DNA of 64,000 bases from Echria macrotheca. Its lineage: Eukaryota > Ascomycota > Sordariomycetes > Sordariales > Schizotheciaceae. The stretch covers positions 1,488,001-1,552,000 of the forward strand of contig MU839834.1 in NCBI GenBank assembly GCA_030411725.1. Reading direction: 5' to 3'. Every line of letters starts with the position of its first letter. The first letter of the stretch is position 1. The notes below the pieces were generated by a model. That model saw only the letters and a list, made by a program, of their open reading frames with translations, did no database searches and had not been told where the DNA came from. Positions 32,745-44,023 of this stretch are shown here, piece by piece. Both the position numbers and the translations under genes were made by a program.

Positions 32745-34943
32745 GATGTCCTAGTCTAAGTCGAGGAGGTTGTTCGCGGTGGACGGCTTGGCTCTGCCTG
32801 CCCTAGGTAAATGCAGCTCGGTTCTTCGTTCCTTCGGTGTTGTGGAAAGCCGTTGAGCGCAGTACGTAGCCTAGTAGCTAACGAGAATGCAGGCAGCCGG
32901 GTTTTCTAGGTAGCTTGAATCCGTGGTGGTCGTCGACATGGGAGCTAAAGCAGAGCATTTGCAGCAGCATACTTATACCCCCTTTCAGCTACCTTACTTT
33001 CTTGAGGCCAACAGCACCATTGCGACTGCCGGGATGAGCTGGACTATCACATATCACATCGCCAACATACTGCGCTCCGGGTGGTGCATTCCCTACAATT
33101 CCGGTGCAAATCACAAGCTTTAGGATTTCCGACGCCTGCGCCGACTTCTGACGGAATATGCACCTTTTCCCCCCAACAACAATCGCCGCCGCCCTCAGCT
33201 CTTGCGTATTCCGATCCCACTCGCCACCTACTGAAAAGGCTGGATCGCAGCCGGGTCTAATGGGCAGCCCAGCCAGCCTTGCATACCAGGTCTCCTACAA
33301 CAACAAAGCTTTCAACGCGACATCAACCATGGTTGGGTATAAGGAAGGCTCGCTCCCCATATTTTCCAGGTGCGTTCCCAACGATCCGTCCGAGGTGGGA
33401 TAACGGTTCCAAGCAGCTCAGTCGGTCCCAATTTCTATAGGCCAGGAACCACTCGCGTACCTAGCCCATATATGCAAGATGCTGCAGTCGGCGTCCGAAG
33501 GGAAGGTCTGGTGGTCACCTGAGCAGCTGCCGATACGTAGTCCACGTTTTGTTTGCCATATGGCCCTTGAGTGGATCAAAACTTACTGGACAAGCGGATT
33601 CTGCAACACTTGTTTTCTCAGGAAGTGCTGCGACAAACAAGGCTTCTTAAGGTAGGGAACAAACATGCGATCCCAGCTGCAATCCGGGGCATGTCGCTCA
33701 GTACGTGTTTCTCACGGGAGAGCGAGAGAGATAGAGAGAGAAGGTTCATCCGTTACCCAGTACCGGTGTGCGCTGCCAGTTGTTTTCTACCACCATCAGC
33801 TCCTGAGCGTGTAGGTAGGTAGGGTAGACCTTGCAAGTTATCGTCATGCGTCTCCGTCTCCGTAAACACGTACGGGTACGGGTACGGGGGTATACCGTAC
33901 CGGTAGACTTACGACCAGTGACCCCCACCACCACCCGCCATGCCGCCCGATGGGTTTCTCGGCACTCGTGGGCGGGTATACCCGCCCTCCCTCCCTGCGG
34001 CTACGAGGCCTGAACCGGGTCTGATACGCCTGCGGTGGCGACCACAACCAAACCACACAACTGTACACTGCGTTGGATCCCTTCTTCCGGAATACACTTC
34101 CTATTTCTTCTCGCCGAGGAACAGCCCTCCCTCCGTCCCTCCCTCTCTCTCTCTATCTCTCTCTCTCCCCATCGAGTAGGTAAACTGGAACAGTGAACAA
34201 ATGCAGAGCAACAGATAAGTTTTTTCTTTCTTCCTTTGATCGGTCTAAACACCTCGAATATTCCCCTTCCATAGACCATAGATAGGTACCTACTGCTTAA
34301 AGACCAGGCCTGACACACACACACACACACATACGTGGAGGGAGAAATTCAAGTAGACACATCTATTCATGATCGCTACCACCCCGTCACACCCGTCAGC
34401 TATGCCAACGAATTTTCTATTTTTCTCCCATTGTGCCGAGGCAAGTGCCCATTACAAACCCGGCTCGCACACGTTGTTGAAACCGTTCCTGAAGGGAAAG
34501 GGAAAGGACTCCAATCCCGTGGCACCGGGTTCATCGCCTCTTGGCCGGTGCGGTGCTCTGATTCGCCGACGGCAAGATCGGAACGGAATTTACAGCGCTT
34601 CTCGGACGTGGCTTTACAGGTACGTATGCATCCTGTCTCAGCGGGGCAAATCTCCCCGACTGAGAAGTGATCACATCGGTTACGCACAGCGAGCAGTTGT
34701 CAGCTGAGAAGTATTCTCAGTTGTAGGTAGCGCCATCAGGTCACTGTTATGTGGCGTAGCGACATCATTGCCGTCGAGACTCATACTACTCTATCCAAGG
34801 GGGCATTATCATGGTTCAGAATCGACTTGGATATCATTGATCGCTACCCTCTATCGAAGGGACAAAACTGTCCCGCCAAGGGAAATGGCTCAAATAACCG
34901 CCAACGCTGTTGATATACACGTCTATTCCGAGTCTCGCCCAGC
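32745..34943. other. Intergenic region with simple repeats
   Basis: No gene is firmly supported. Simple repeats: GA-rich 33719-33741, a CT run at 34141-34170, an AC dinucleotide run at 34313-34331, and tandem GTACGG units near 33866-33885. A weak frame at 33158-33403 (see findings) has a possible signal peptide. Confidence 0.55.
34141..34170 (+). repeat. CT microsatellite
   Basis: Thirty bases of C and T, almost all CT dinucleotides with one interrupting A. An AC dinucleotide run of 19 bases follows at 34313-34331. Confidence 0.9.
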
Positions 34944-36469
34944 TCAAGCCTTGGCAGCGCCAGCCTTGATAAGGAGAATATCGCCATCCTCAACGACATA
35001 ATCCTTACCCTTGGTCATGACCTTGCCCTTCGCCTTGACCTCAGCTTCATCGCCCAACTCCCTCAGAGTCGTGTAGTTGTACACAATGACCTGAATAAAC
35101 GTCTTCTCAAAGTCGGTGTGAATAACACCAGCAGCTTGTGGCGCCTTGGTGCCGTTCCGGATCGTCCACTGTCGTACCTCATCTGGTCCAACGGTGAAAA
35201 AGCTTCCGAGGTTGAGAGCCTTCCGCATGCTGATGATGATCTTGGGGAGGGCAGATTCGGCGCCAACCTTCTTCTGCTCCTCCTTGGACTCTTCCTCAGT
35301 CTCAAACCGCGTCAACCGTTCCTCGAAAGAAACGGAGAGCGGGATGATGGGGTCGCCAGGGGCATGCTCCTTGATCCACTCCGCAATCTTGGGAAGATGC
35401 TTGTTCTTTTTCCTGATGAAATCCTTTTCTGAAAGGTTGATGAGGAAAACAACGGGCTTAGCAGTGAGGAGGAACAAGGGGTTGATGACCTCGATCTGAG
35501 ACAGGATTGGTCAGCCATTGTCTCAACCATCGTAAGAATCAATAGGATATAATAATAGAATGGGGCGATATTTCAGAACAGGAATTTTATCTCAGCATAC
35601 ACTCACGCCGTAGCAAAAGGTATTCAACGAGCTGGGTTATTAGATCAGGCCTACTGGCCTTTTATCATCATGGAAGCCGGGGGGGAAGAGGTTGATGAAA
35701 ATGTGGAAAAAGCTCACCTCTTTGGGGGTCCAGTTGCCCTTGCGAACATCCTTGCCGTCCTTCAGCCAAGCCAAGATCTTTTCGATAATGGCCTCCTCTT
35801 CACGAGCCTTCTTCTGCTCCAAGCTCTGTCCACCCTGACGGGTCTTCTTCTTTTGGTTCTCAAGAGCCTTCTCGACGAACTCAATATCCTTCAGCTGGAG
35901 CTCCTCGCTGATGATATCGAGATCGCGAGTCGGGTTGACGTCACCTTCAACGTGGATGATCTCGGCGTCATCGAAACACCGCACCACTTGGAAGATGGCA
36001 TCGACAGCTCGGATATGGGACAGGAAAGCGTTTCCAAGACCGGCACCGGTAGAGGCACCACGCGTCAGACCAGCAATGTCGTAGACGGTAAGATTGGCAG
36101 GAACTCGTGACTTTGGTTGGTACTTTTCACACAACCAGTCAAAGCGCTCATCTGGAACAATGACGCGGGCCTCCTCGGGGTCAATAGTGGCATACGGGAA
36201 GTTCTAGGTCTACTGTTAGCGGCCGTAAGTAGCTTGGGTAGGATGAGTGGGACGAGACGTACGGCGGGGTTTCCCAAGTTACACTTGGTGATGGCCTGGA
36301 ACAACGTGGACTTGCCCACGTTTGCCAGTCCAACCTGTCATTCATGACGGTCAGCAGGATTGGCGAGGTATATAGCCTAGCCAAGGCAACCCACAATGCC
36401 GCTCTTCAGGTTGTTTCCGGGACGACCCAGGAGGATCTTCTCCTCGACGACCTGCTTCTTGGGGGGCAT
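34944..36469 (-). CDS. OLA1: Obg-like ATPase 1 (OLA1/YchF family)
   Basis: Four exons (36469-36395, 36334-36263, 36203-35718, 35495-34944) give 394 residues, the normal OLA1 length. Introns of 60, 59 and 222 nt; the first donor is GTGGGT and its junction restores SGIVGLANVGKST. OLA1 is a cytosolic TRAFAC P-loop protein that hydrolyses ATP rather than GTP and is linked to ribosomes and stress responses. Visible motifs: Walker A in GLANVGKST, NFPYATIDPEEARV (switch I region), YDIAGLTRGAS (G3), and NLSEKD in place of the GTP-specific NKxD, which explains ATP preference. A coiled-coil region (ALENQKKKTRQGG) precedes the C-terminal TGS domain ending EDGDILLIKAG. The long third intron contains a 25-nt exon-like stretch that does not fit the frame. 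Confidence 0.96.
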
Positions 36470-37400
36470 CCTGTGACGTTTGCTATATTGACGCGTGCAA
36501 ATGTAGGTGACGGTGCAGTCAAGCACGGAGTTTCTGAAAAACGCAGAGCTAGCTGCGGCGGGTCGAAAGAGGGGTAAGGGAGAAGCGAAAAGAAGGGATT
36601 GAAGGGGAGTCGTTTTGCGATGAGCTCGTGGACCAAAAGCCACGAGCCGTCTTCGGTAAAACGCCTGGAGTTGGGGATCCTCAGCCGGTGGCCGACGGCG
36701 GGTCGACGGTGGCTTTTGGCAACAGATGACTTGCCCAGTGATCGCCTGATTTCCTGGTCGGCCACTGCGTGAATCGCGCTTTTGAGGTCGCGGCGAGCTT
36801 GTGAAGAAGCTTTGCGAGGGGTCGACGAGCTTGGGAAAAATTCAATTGGGTCTGGGGCCTAAAGTGGGGAGGGATTCTGGAAGATCAATTGCCCGAGGGC
36901 GGGGTTGGGATGCTGTCGGGGCAGGCAGCCAGCCTATTACAGGTGGCAGATAACGTTGGCGAAAGACAGCCATCTCAAAGCTGCAGCAGAGAAGCAGCCT
37001 CACGCGACGGCAGCCTGCCAGGCTAACTAATAACTAACAAAGCCAGCTTTCGTGTGCTTCGACGGCGCAGCAATTGTTCCCGCCCACGTCATGGCAGCGC
37101 GCAAGGTCGTGTCGAAATAACACCTATATCCAATCTATTTGCTTCCTACCTACCGTCTCGCCCCAGATATTCATGCCGTGTGCAGCTGCGCGCTTGCACT
37201 TCTCGCCTCGCTCCGCCCATGCTTCGAAGCGCTCTTTGTTCTAGAATACCCGCATGAAACCGCCCCTCTCTGTCTCGTCGATCAGCTAGCAGGTAGCTCC
37301 TCAGTCTGTCAAAAGCCATTGCGTCTCTTGCATCCCAATTCAACGTTCTGCTCCTCCGTTCCGCTCCTCGACGTTTATCTGCGCGGATACGCACGTCAGC
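36470..37400. promoter_or_regulatory. Divergent promoter region, OLA1 / PPPDE gene
   Basis: About 930 bases between two divergent start codons. No coding frame of its own is credible; the minus-strand frame extending upstream of the OLA1 ATG has no family signal and is probably 5' leader. Confidence 0.5.
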
Positions 37401-38220
37401 ATGCCTTCCCGAAAGTCACAAAAGCCAGCACGGTCCCATAGGACGACCTTGTCGCTGCAAAAGACCGAGGTCATCATCCATGTCTACGACTTGCTCCCGG
37501 TATGAAATGCCCTTCCCGCCATCTTGCTCGTTTCTAATCGCCGTTTGTGGTGTATAGCCAGGTCGAATTTCATCGACGCTTTGGTTCCTAGGAACCTCCC
37601 TCCTCCACTCCGGCGTCGTTATCAACGGGAGAGAGTATGCCTACGGCGGCCACGACCGGCGTGGGGTGACGGGAGTATACTGGACCAAGCCGAAGACAGA
37701 GCCTCCCGGAGGCACCTTCAAATGCGAGATCCTCCACGGTTTCACACTCGCCGGCCAGCCCGAGATCGATACCATTGTCCGTGACGCGTCGGAAGAGTTC
37801 CTCGGTACCGCTTACAACCTCCTCACCAAGAACTGCAACCACTTCACATCATATCTCTGTCAGAAGCTAACGGGCCGGCCTGGGCCTGGCTGGCTCAATC
37901 GCGCGGCCAGCATCGGTGTAGCCTTGCCCTGCGTGGTGCCCCGCGACTGGATTGAGGCACCCGACTTCGAGACGGCCGACGGCGAGCTGCTAGACGAGGA
38001 CGACCATGCAGATGAGAGGTCTAGGATGCTGAGGTCATCAGAGGAGCAGCCACGCTTGGTGGGGGATCGGTCGGGGCGCCGTCCGGCGAACGAGTCGCCG
38101 GAGTGGAACAGCGATGAGGAGAGACAGTGCGGTGGGAGTGGAAAAGGAAAGGGGAAAGCACCAGCAAGGGATGCCGAGGGGCGCATACTCCCTGCCTCTG
38201 AGAGAGCACCTAGGACTTGA
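37401..38220 (+). CDS. PPPDE-domain (DeSI-like) cysteine peptidase
   Basis: Two exons (37401-37499, 37558-38220) with a 58-nt GTATGA...TAG intron give 253 residues. The PPPDE fold includes deSUMOylating isopeptidases (DeSI) and deubiquitinating enzymes using a Cys-His dyad. Both residues are present: His in SLLHSGVVINGREYAYGGH and Cys in LLTKNCNHFTSYLC. Exon 1 supplies the first strand, TEVIIHVYDLLP, and the junction gives LLPPGRISSTLW. The catalytic domain spans about residues 22-160; the remaining 90 residues are acidic then Lys/Gly-rich and probably disordered. It is likely cytosolic or nuclear, as no signal peptide is visible. Whether it removes SUMO or ubiquitin cannot be decided here. 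Confidence 0.93.
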
Positions 38221-39247
38221 TGATCAACACGATCTCGGTTTCATTTTTGATTTTTTTTAGCATCGCCTTGGAGTTTTGGATGGACAAGCACCGCGTCAGT
38301 TTCTCATTTTGATACCACAGAGCGTTGCACCCCGATGGTTGGCTGGATTAGGCGTCATTTTGCTGGTTGGAATCGTTTTTCTGGACTTGGGTCTCGTCCG
38401 ACTAAGGCGACAGATTGAGATTTGAAGGCATCGGTTTCTGTAGTTCGTGCAAGACTGTCAAATCGTCCTCGAACGCCGAAATCAAGGCTCAGATGCGAGC
38501 ACACGATATTTTATACGACCCATCCCTGTGTTCGTTGGCATGTGATGTGCGTCACTTACCATGGGGAATTGGTGGAATGTTCAGTGGCCACAACAAAACA
38601 TGGCAACAGTATCACGAAGGCACCGAGAGGACATTTAGGTGTGCAGAATCTCGTGTACGTCCTACGTTCGCCGCGTCTACCGATATCACCCTTCTTGGGT
38701 GATATGGAGGAACGTAACAGCCGTGAGAGTGGCAGAGGCGGGATGTAACGGAGCATCTATCTAGATATGCGCCCAGTTACACAGCAGGTTGTGATTCCTA
38801 TCTTTTGCTGGTGCCGTAGACAGATTGGCCGTCAAGATTCGTCTTGATGTGGCTATTGGTGCTGTAGGAATAAGGAAGTACAAACTGATTGCCCAGGAAG
38901 AAGATATGTGTGGCTTGCCTTTCGTGCATATGCTTTTTGTGCTCCATTTCTTGAGAGGAATTAGGGCGTAGAGTAAATCATGCGTGTACAGTTTAATTGT
39001 TTCGAATGTTACGTAGATAGGAGTTTCCAGGTGTGACGGGACGGGCCTTCAAGTTCTCCCTCAACGAGCCTAGCTCATCCCATAAATATGGATGGCGGTG
39101 ATGCGTCAGCCCGATACCGAGCTGGCCGAGTACCTATACACAGTGCCACCGCTGCTGCCATGTAACACGTGTAAATGCTGCACAGTATTTTCCATGCAAC
39201 GGCACATCCCAAGCCTGGCCGTCCAGACTACCCAGCGGCGTCGATAC
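38221..39247. other. Intergenic region between convergent genes
   Basis: No gene is supported. It holds the 3' flanks of the PPPDE gene (+) and the dehydrogenase gene (-). Short overlapping frames at 38415-38756 look random. Confidence 0.55.
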
Positions 39248-40962
39248 CTAACCGCCAACCGCCTTGACAGCCGGCGCTATGCTCGGGATCTTGTCCTTGG
39301 CCCCAGCCGCACTCCCCTCATGCTCCCGGTTCCACTGGAGCACCTCCTCACTGATCCCCGTCAAGGAATCGACTACGGCTTGATATCCCAGCCCTCCGTC
39401 CTCCACGCTCCGCCTGGCAGCCGAGTCGTCGATGATGCAATGCACCGAGCCGCGAAGCACAGCCGGCTGCACGTAGTTGATGGGGAACTTGGGCTCCCTG
39501 ATTCCGATTTTGGCAAGAAAAGGGAGCCTCGTCACGACCGAGACGTACGTCTCAATCATGTAGGCGGCGATAAGCAGCATCACAGGCGGGATCTCGGCGA
39601 CGGTGACGCGCGGCGTGGCCATTTCCCTCAAAAGCTGGTAGACGTCACCGAAGGGAATGGGCGGGCCTGCATCTGTTACGCAGAATGGGCGACCGGCGCA
39701 GCCTGGCATGGATTTGCGGGCTAGTGCTGCTTCGAAGAGGAGGTGGGCGAGGGCGACGTTTCGGCTGTCAACGAAGCCTCTGTGGGAGGAGTTAGCTTCT
39801 GAGTTATAGACATGATATTGACAAGAGACTGACTGGATGACGTGTGGGATCCAGGTCGCGCTGTCTTTCATGGTGAGTACCATGCCGACCATGGGGTCAG
39901 TCTTCTGTCCATATATCCTAATCAAGTGGTTAGCAGTGTTTCGTTACCGTATTATCGGATTAAAATCGTTAAAAGGGGCTGAGGGCTCCCACGCGCGGTC
40001 CTGAATCAGCAGACACACATACACATTCCCGGGACGGATCGCTCCGGTTCGGAATCCTTCACGGTTTGCACCGCAAACAATACGCTCTGCCTCCGCTTTG
40101 GATTTACAGTCTGGAGGCCGTCAGCAAATACTCCGGAAAATAAGGGCATCAAACTCACAGTTTGCGAAGAAGCGGTCGTGAGGACGGATAGGGGCGTCAA
40201 AGTCCGCCTCGGAAGCAATGTGGACATAATTCTTCGGTACGCTCTGCCATGGCCACACCCAAAGGTCGGCCGGGTGAAACGAAATGGAAGCAGACGATGT
40301 CATGACGAAGATATCGGCACCCGCCTTCTTCGCTCCCTCCACCACATTGGCCGTCCCATCCACGTTTACACGGCGCAGACGCTCATACAGACGTTCACTC
40401 CGGTCCGCAGGATTGATCATGGCGGCCGTGTGATAGACAGTCAGAGGCTTCCTGGCCACCGAAGCAGGCCAGCGTTTCGAGAACGCGGCTTCCACGGATG
40501 CTGGCGATGTCATGTCGGCCTTGACGAAATCACAACCCTTCGCCGTCTCTACCATGTCGGCGCGGTTGACGGGCTGGAAATCAACGATCCGGATGCTCTC
40601 GGGCGCTTGGCCACGGAGCAGCAGTTGCAGCACGATATCACCGCCCACCATGCCTGGTCGCCACATTAGCATGGACGATGATAGCAGTCACGGCGGGCTA
40701 GATAGGCCGCAGACTTACCGGCTCCGCCGAAAACAACATACCGGCGGTCCAGGCGAGGGGGCAGGTGTTTCTTGAAATCCGTTGGGTTCTTTTCGAGGCG
40801 CTCAAATGTTTCCCGGATCTGCTGCGATGTCCACCGCTTCGGGGCTGCCTTGGCGATTTCTTCAGGCACTGATTTCATGGCCGAATTGACACGGAAAAGC
40901 CATACTACGACCAAGGCAACGGCCGCAGCAATTGCCGACCATACCTCTGGTGTTGCGGCCAT
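39248..40962 (-). CDS. 3beta-HSD / Erg26-like membrane-anchored dehydrogenase
   Basis: Five exons (40962-40719, 40653-40159, 40110-40023, 39917-39834, 39779-39248; introns 65, 48, 105 and 54 nt) give 480 residues. Each junction restores a family motif: FGGAG-MVGG (the NAD(P)-binding GxxGxxG loop), FANY-CKSKAEAE (catalytic Tyr-x3-Lys) and RPGNV-IYGQ. It is an extended short-chain dehydrogenase like sterol-4alpha-carboxylate 3-dehydrogenase (Erg26), which oxidises C3 and releases C4 carboxyl carbons in ergosterol synthesis. An N-terminal hydrophobic segment (SAIAAAVALVVVWLF) would anchor it, and the extra N-terminal 80 residues make it longer than standard Erg26, so it may be a paralogue acting on another sterol or steroid-like metabolite. 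The fourth intron has a length divisible by three and no stop, so retention would insert 18 residues. Confidence 0.92.
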
Positions 40963-42716
40963 GGTGTTTCGTGGTGGTTAGAAATCCCTTGGCGGGCTTT
41001 ACGGATTTGGGGGTCAGCATCGAGCTTTATATGTTTCGAGCTTCTATCTCTCCTCTACTCGATGTTGATGGGTTACATTGCTGCAGCTTATTCGCCAGTT
41101 GTACCGGGATACCATCCTACCTAGATTGCTCCTGTGTGCCCCAAATCCCAACTCACGGTTGTGATTGGAGGAGGTTGGCATTGTTGGCAAGAGCTCGGTT
41201 TTGACGAGTCCGATTGCGATGGAATTGGCTTGATGAACGGTGCTCCGCCAGCTAGTTGGTGTGCTCGAGAATTCGAGAATGCAATCGAGGAAACGCACAC
41301 CGAGGAGCCAGACAAGACCCTTTAAAACCTTCTCGGTGCCGAGCTTGGTCCTCTTTGCGCAATGTAATCAATCAACACTGGAGCCAGGTCGACGACGAGG
41401 TCAACGCTCTAAGCAGCAACAAGAGCACGGGCAAGACAGCGACATGTTTGCACGGCTCGGGCGGCATCGTGGTTGAAAAATATTTTGAAAGATATCCACA
41501 TCCGAGCCACTCCGATCCTCGACAATCATGATGCTGGGGACTGCCTGTCGACGCAGCGACCCAGCGCTGTGGCAGCTGTGGCGCGTGTGAAGATCTCCTG
41601 CCGCCCGAAAGGCCGATGACTTCAATTGAGCAACCTCACTGGACAAGAGCGGGGCCACCGCTTTCGGGTACCTGGCGGGGAGCTCTGAGAAGGTGGGGAA
41701 GACGATGTTGTTCGCTGCCGCGTCTTGTGATTTTCGACCATTTTCTGCAGCGAAGCTCCGAATGAACTCCAAGTCCACTCGCTAGATAAATTGGCATCCA
41801 CACCAATCCATTCAGCTCTCCAGGCGGTCGCTGTTGCCCATCCTACGATGTCTAGTTCGTTCGGCATCGTCAATGTGCGCGCTTCGATGGACTCCGGTGG
41901 CCTGCATCCCGCAAGAGCAAACGGGCCATGTTTGGTGACATCAGACCAAAAAGCCGCTGACCTCCCAGCCTTCTTCTGCAGAGGAAGGGCCGAGGGGTTC
42001 TCACGGGGTTGCGGTTGGATCTCTGTTTCGAAAACTGAGACAGAGCATTCCCGGTTGGCCCGTGAACTACCCCTGTGCTTTCGGCAGTCTTGTTCCGCTT
42101 CATTTTGCCTTCTTTGCGCGAATATCAGCCATCTGCGGACCAGCAGCCGTCGCGATGCGGATGAGAAGCTCTCTAGAGATGGTGCCACTTGGTGAAGAGC
42201 CCGCCGTGGCCGCGGCCGTAGTACGGACTCGTGTTGTCGGGGATCACGGCTCATGCAGCGACGGCCGACTCCACGTCACAGATCACAGACGAGCTAGTGT
42301 CAGTGCCTGCAGCTGTCCAATTGGCGCAATGCGATGCGGGCTGCACCAGCCACACCTTCTGGCCCATCGTGAATTGAATTTCCCCAACGGGCCGGGGTAG
42401 GCCGGGTTTGGGCAGGTGGCCCAGATAACGGACGGAGCTTGGAAAACACAAGAGCAATCAAATCCATACCTGCCTCAAAAGCCGCGACACTCCCAACCTC
42501 CGTCCCAACCTCGCCCGTCTTCAAAACCACCAGTCCACGCAGTCGACCGCACGTCTCCCGAGAAGCCCGCGTTAACATCGCTGCATCGTCGCCCACGCAC
42601 GTCTTATATCAAGCTCGATATCTGCTAGGCATTTTACCACTTTCCCCGGGAATTGATTCCAAGCATTCTATTTTCCGCCCACGGCCCCAGTCCTCCTCCG
42701 CCGGAGCCGCTACGCC
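40963..42716. other. Intergenic region, possible gene remnant
   Basis: This is the divergent promoter region between the dehydrogenase and the DUF7707 gene. On the minus strand, 41590-41775 encodes a protein-like stretch (VDLEFIRSFAAENGRKSQ, then FPTFSELPARYP) preceded by a possible TAG acceptor, but no coherent gene could be built around it. Confidence 0.45.
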
Positions 42717-43447
42717 ATGCGTTCGACTACCATCTTCGCCGCCGCGCTCTCTGCGCTCTCTCTGGCGTCCGCCCAGAACCAAAACTTCACTATCGACTCA
42801 AACAAGATCGACCCCACCACAAGAAGTATGGCTTGCGCCTGTGCACCGCATCCTTGCTCACGCTGACAACTGGAAACAGCTCAATGGTGCAATGCCCAGT
42901 TCAACACCTGTGGCATCCTCTGCGCCAACAATGCCAAGGAGAACACCTGCACTCCGGTATGGGATCGAGACGTCCTTCTGCTAGACATGAGCTTACGTGG
43001 ACTCCAGAGTAACCTGAGTTACGATTGCGCATGCCAGAATGGCTCTGCTCCGGGTCTAGACTACTACACCCAGACCATGCCGACTGTAAGCACCTGTTTT
43101 ACCCCGGCGTCCAGCTGCCACTGGAGCTCTTTGAACATGGCTGACAGGTTTCTTAGTTCATATGCGAAGAGGCATTTAGCGAGTGTATTGCGAAGTCCGT
43201 CGGCGACTCGATAGGTCAGGATAAGTGCAAAAAGGACATCAAGGCCAAATGCGGTACCCTCGATCCCAGCAAGGCTGATGTTTCGAGTGGTAGCTCCTCG
43301 TCCAGCGCGGCCGCGCCGTCGGGCACTGCCGCGACAACCACGGGAGCCGCCCCTGCCAGTACCAGCTCGCACTCTGCTGGTGCACCAACACATGCCGTCC
43401 ACGGCGTTGCCGTTGCGGCTGGTATCCTGGCCGCTGCCCTGCTCTAA
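42717..43447 (+). CDS. DUF7707-type GPI-anchored secreted protein
   Basis: Four exons (42717-42825, 42880-42956, 43008-43085, 43157-43447; introns 54, 51 and 71 nt) give 184 residues. Residues 1-19 form a signal peptide (ending LSLASAQ). The mature domain carries the conserved cysteine pattern of the fungal DUF7707 family: WCNAQFNTCGILC, CTPSNLSYDCACQNG, TFICEEAFSECI and DKCKKDIKAKCG; with eight or more Cys it is probably fully disulphide-bonded. A Ser/Ala/Thr-rich stalk of about 60 residues follows, then a hydrophobic C-terminal end (GVAVAAGILAAALL) for GPI attachment. It is expected at the cell surface; no biochemical function is known for the family. Every intron falls between cysteine-motif blocks, and the splice sites are all standard, so the structure is reliable. 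Confidence 0.93.
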
Positions 43448-44023
43448 ATGAGCCGGGCGGCGTACTCTGGACTGCATCTTTCAAGCGGGTGTTTTGGTCG
43501 TGGCGTTGATCGTTCTTTTCCCTTCTTGTAAATGGAGTTTACCCCTTAATCCCCGCTGGATACGTTAGTTGCGCGGACGATCACAAAGTACATACCCCAG
43601 CGATCGGCCGAGAGACATCTGGGGAGCCCCCATCTGAGCACGAGGAGATGATAATTGGTTTGACGTCTGAATGAAGAAGGAACGGTCGTTTATGAGTCAG
43701 GGAGGCCGGAGGAAGGCGGCGGCTATGTTGGAGGGTTTAATCGAGCCGTTAGTTTAGTTATGAGACAGGAACAACGGCTCTGCAGCGAGGTTCGTCCCAA
43801 CACGCCTAAAGGTCCCCAGCTGTTCTTCGCATGTTCTTGCTACTGGTGACTCGCTCCTCCTATTCTTGGGCGGGATGAATGCTCCTTCGTGAAAACCACG
43901 CTAAACATACAACACAGATCCTTCTCGCTCTAGACAGACTTCAACAGTTCATCTAGTTTTCTTCTAATTTGGTTGCTGCGCATGCCTTGGACTACATACC
44001 GTACATACATTGAAGCCGGCAAA
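43448..44023. other. Intergenic, nothing recognised
   Basis: This is the 3' flank of the DUF7707 gene and the promoter of the next gene. No repeat or open frame of note is seen. Confidence 0.5.

Noticed and set aside
34313..34331. AC run considered as part of a telomere or CRISPR-like array
   Set aside because: It is a simple dinucleotide microsatellite without spacers.
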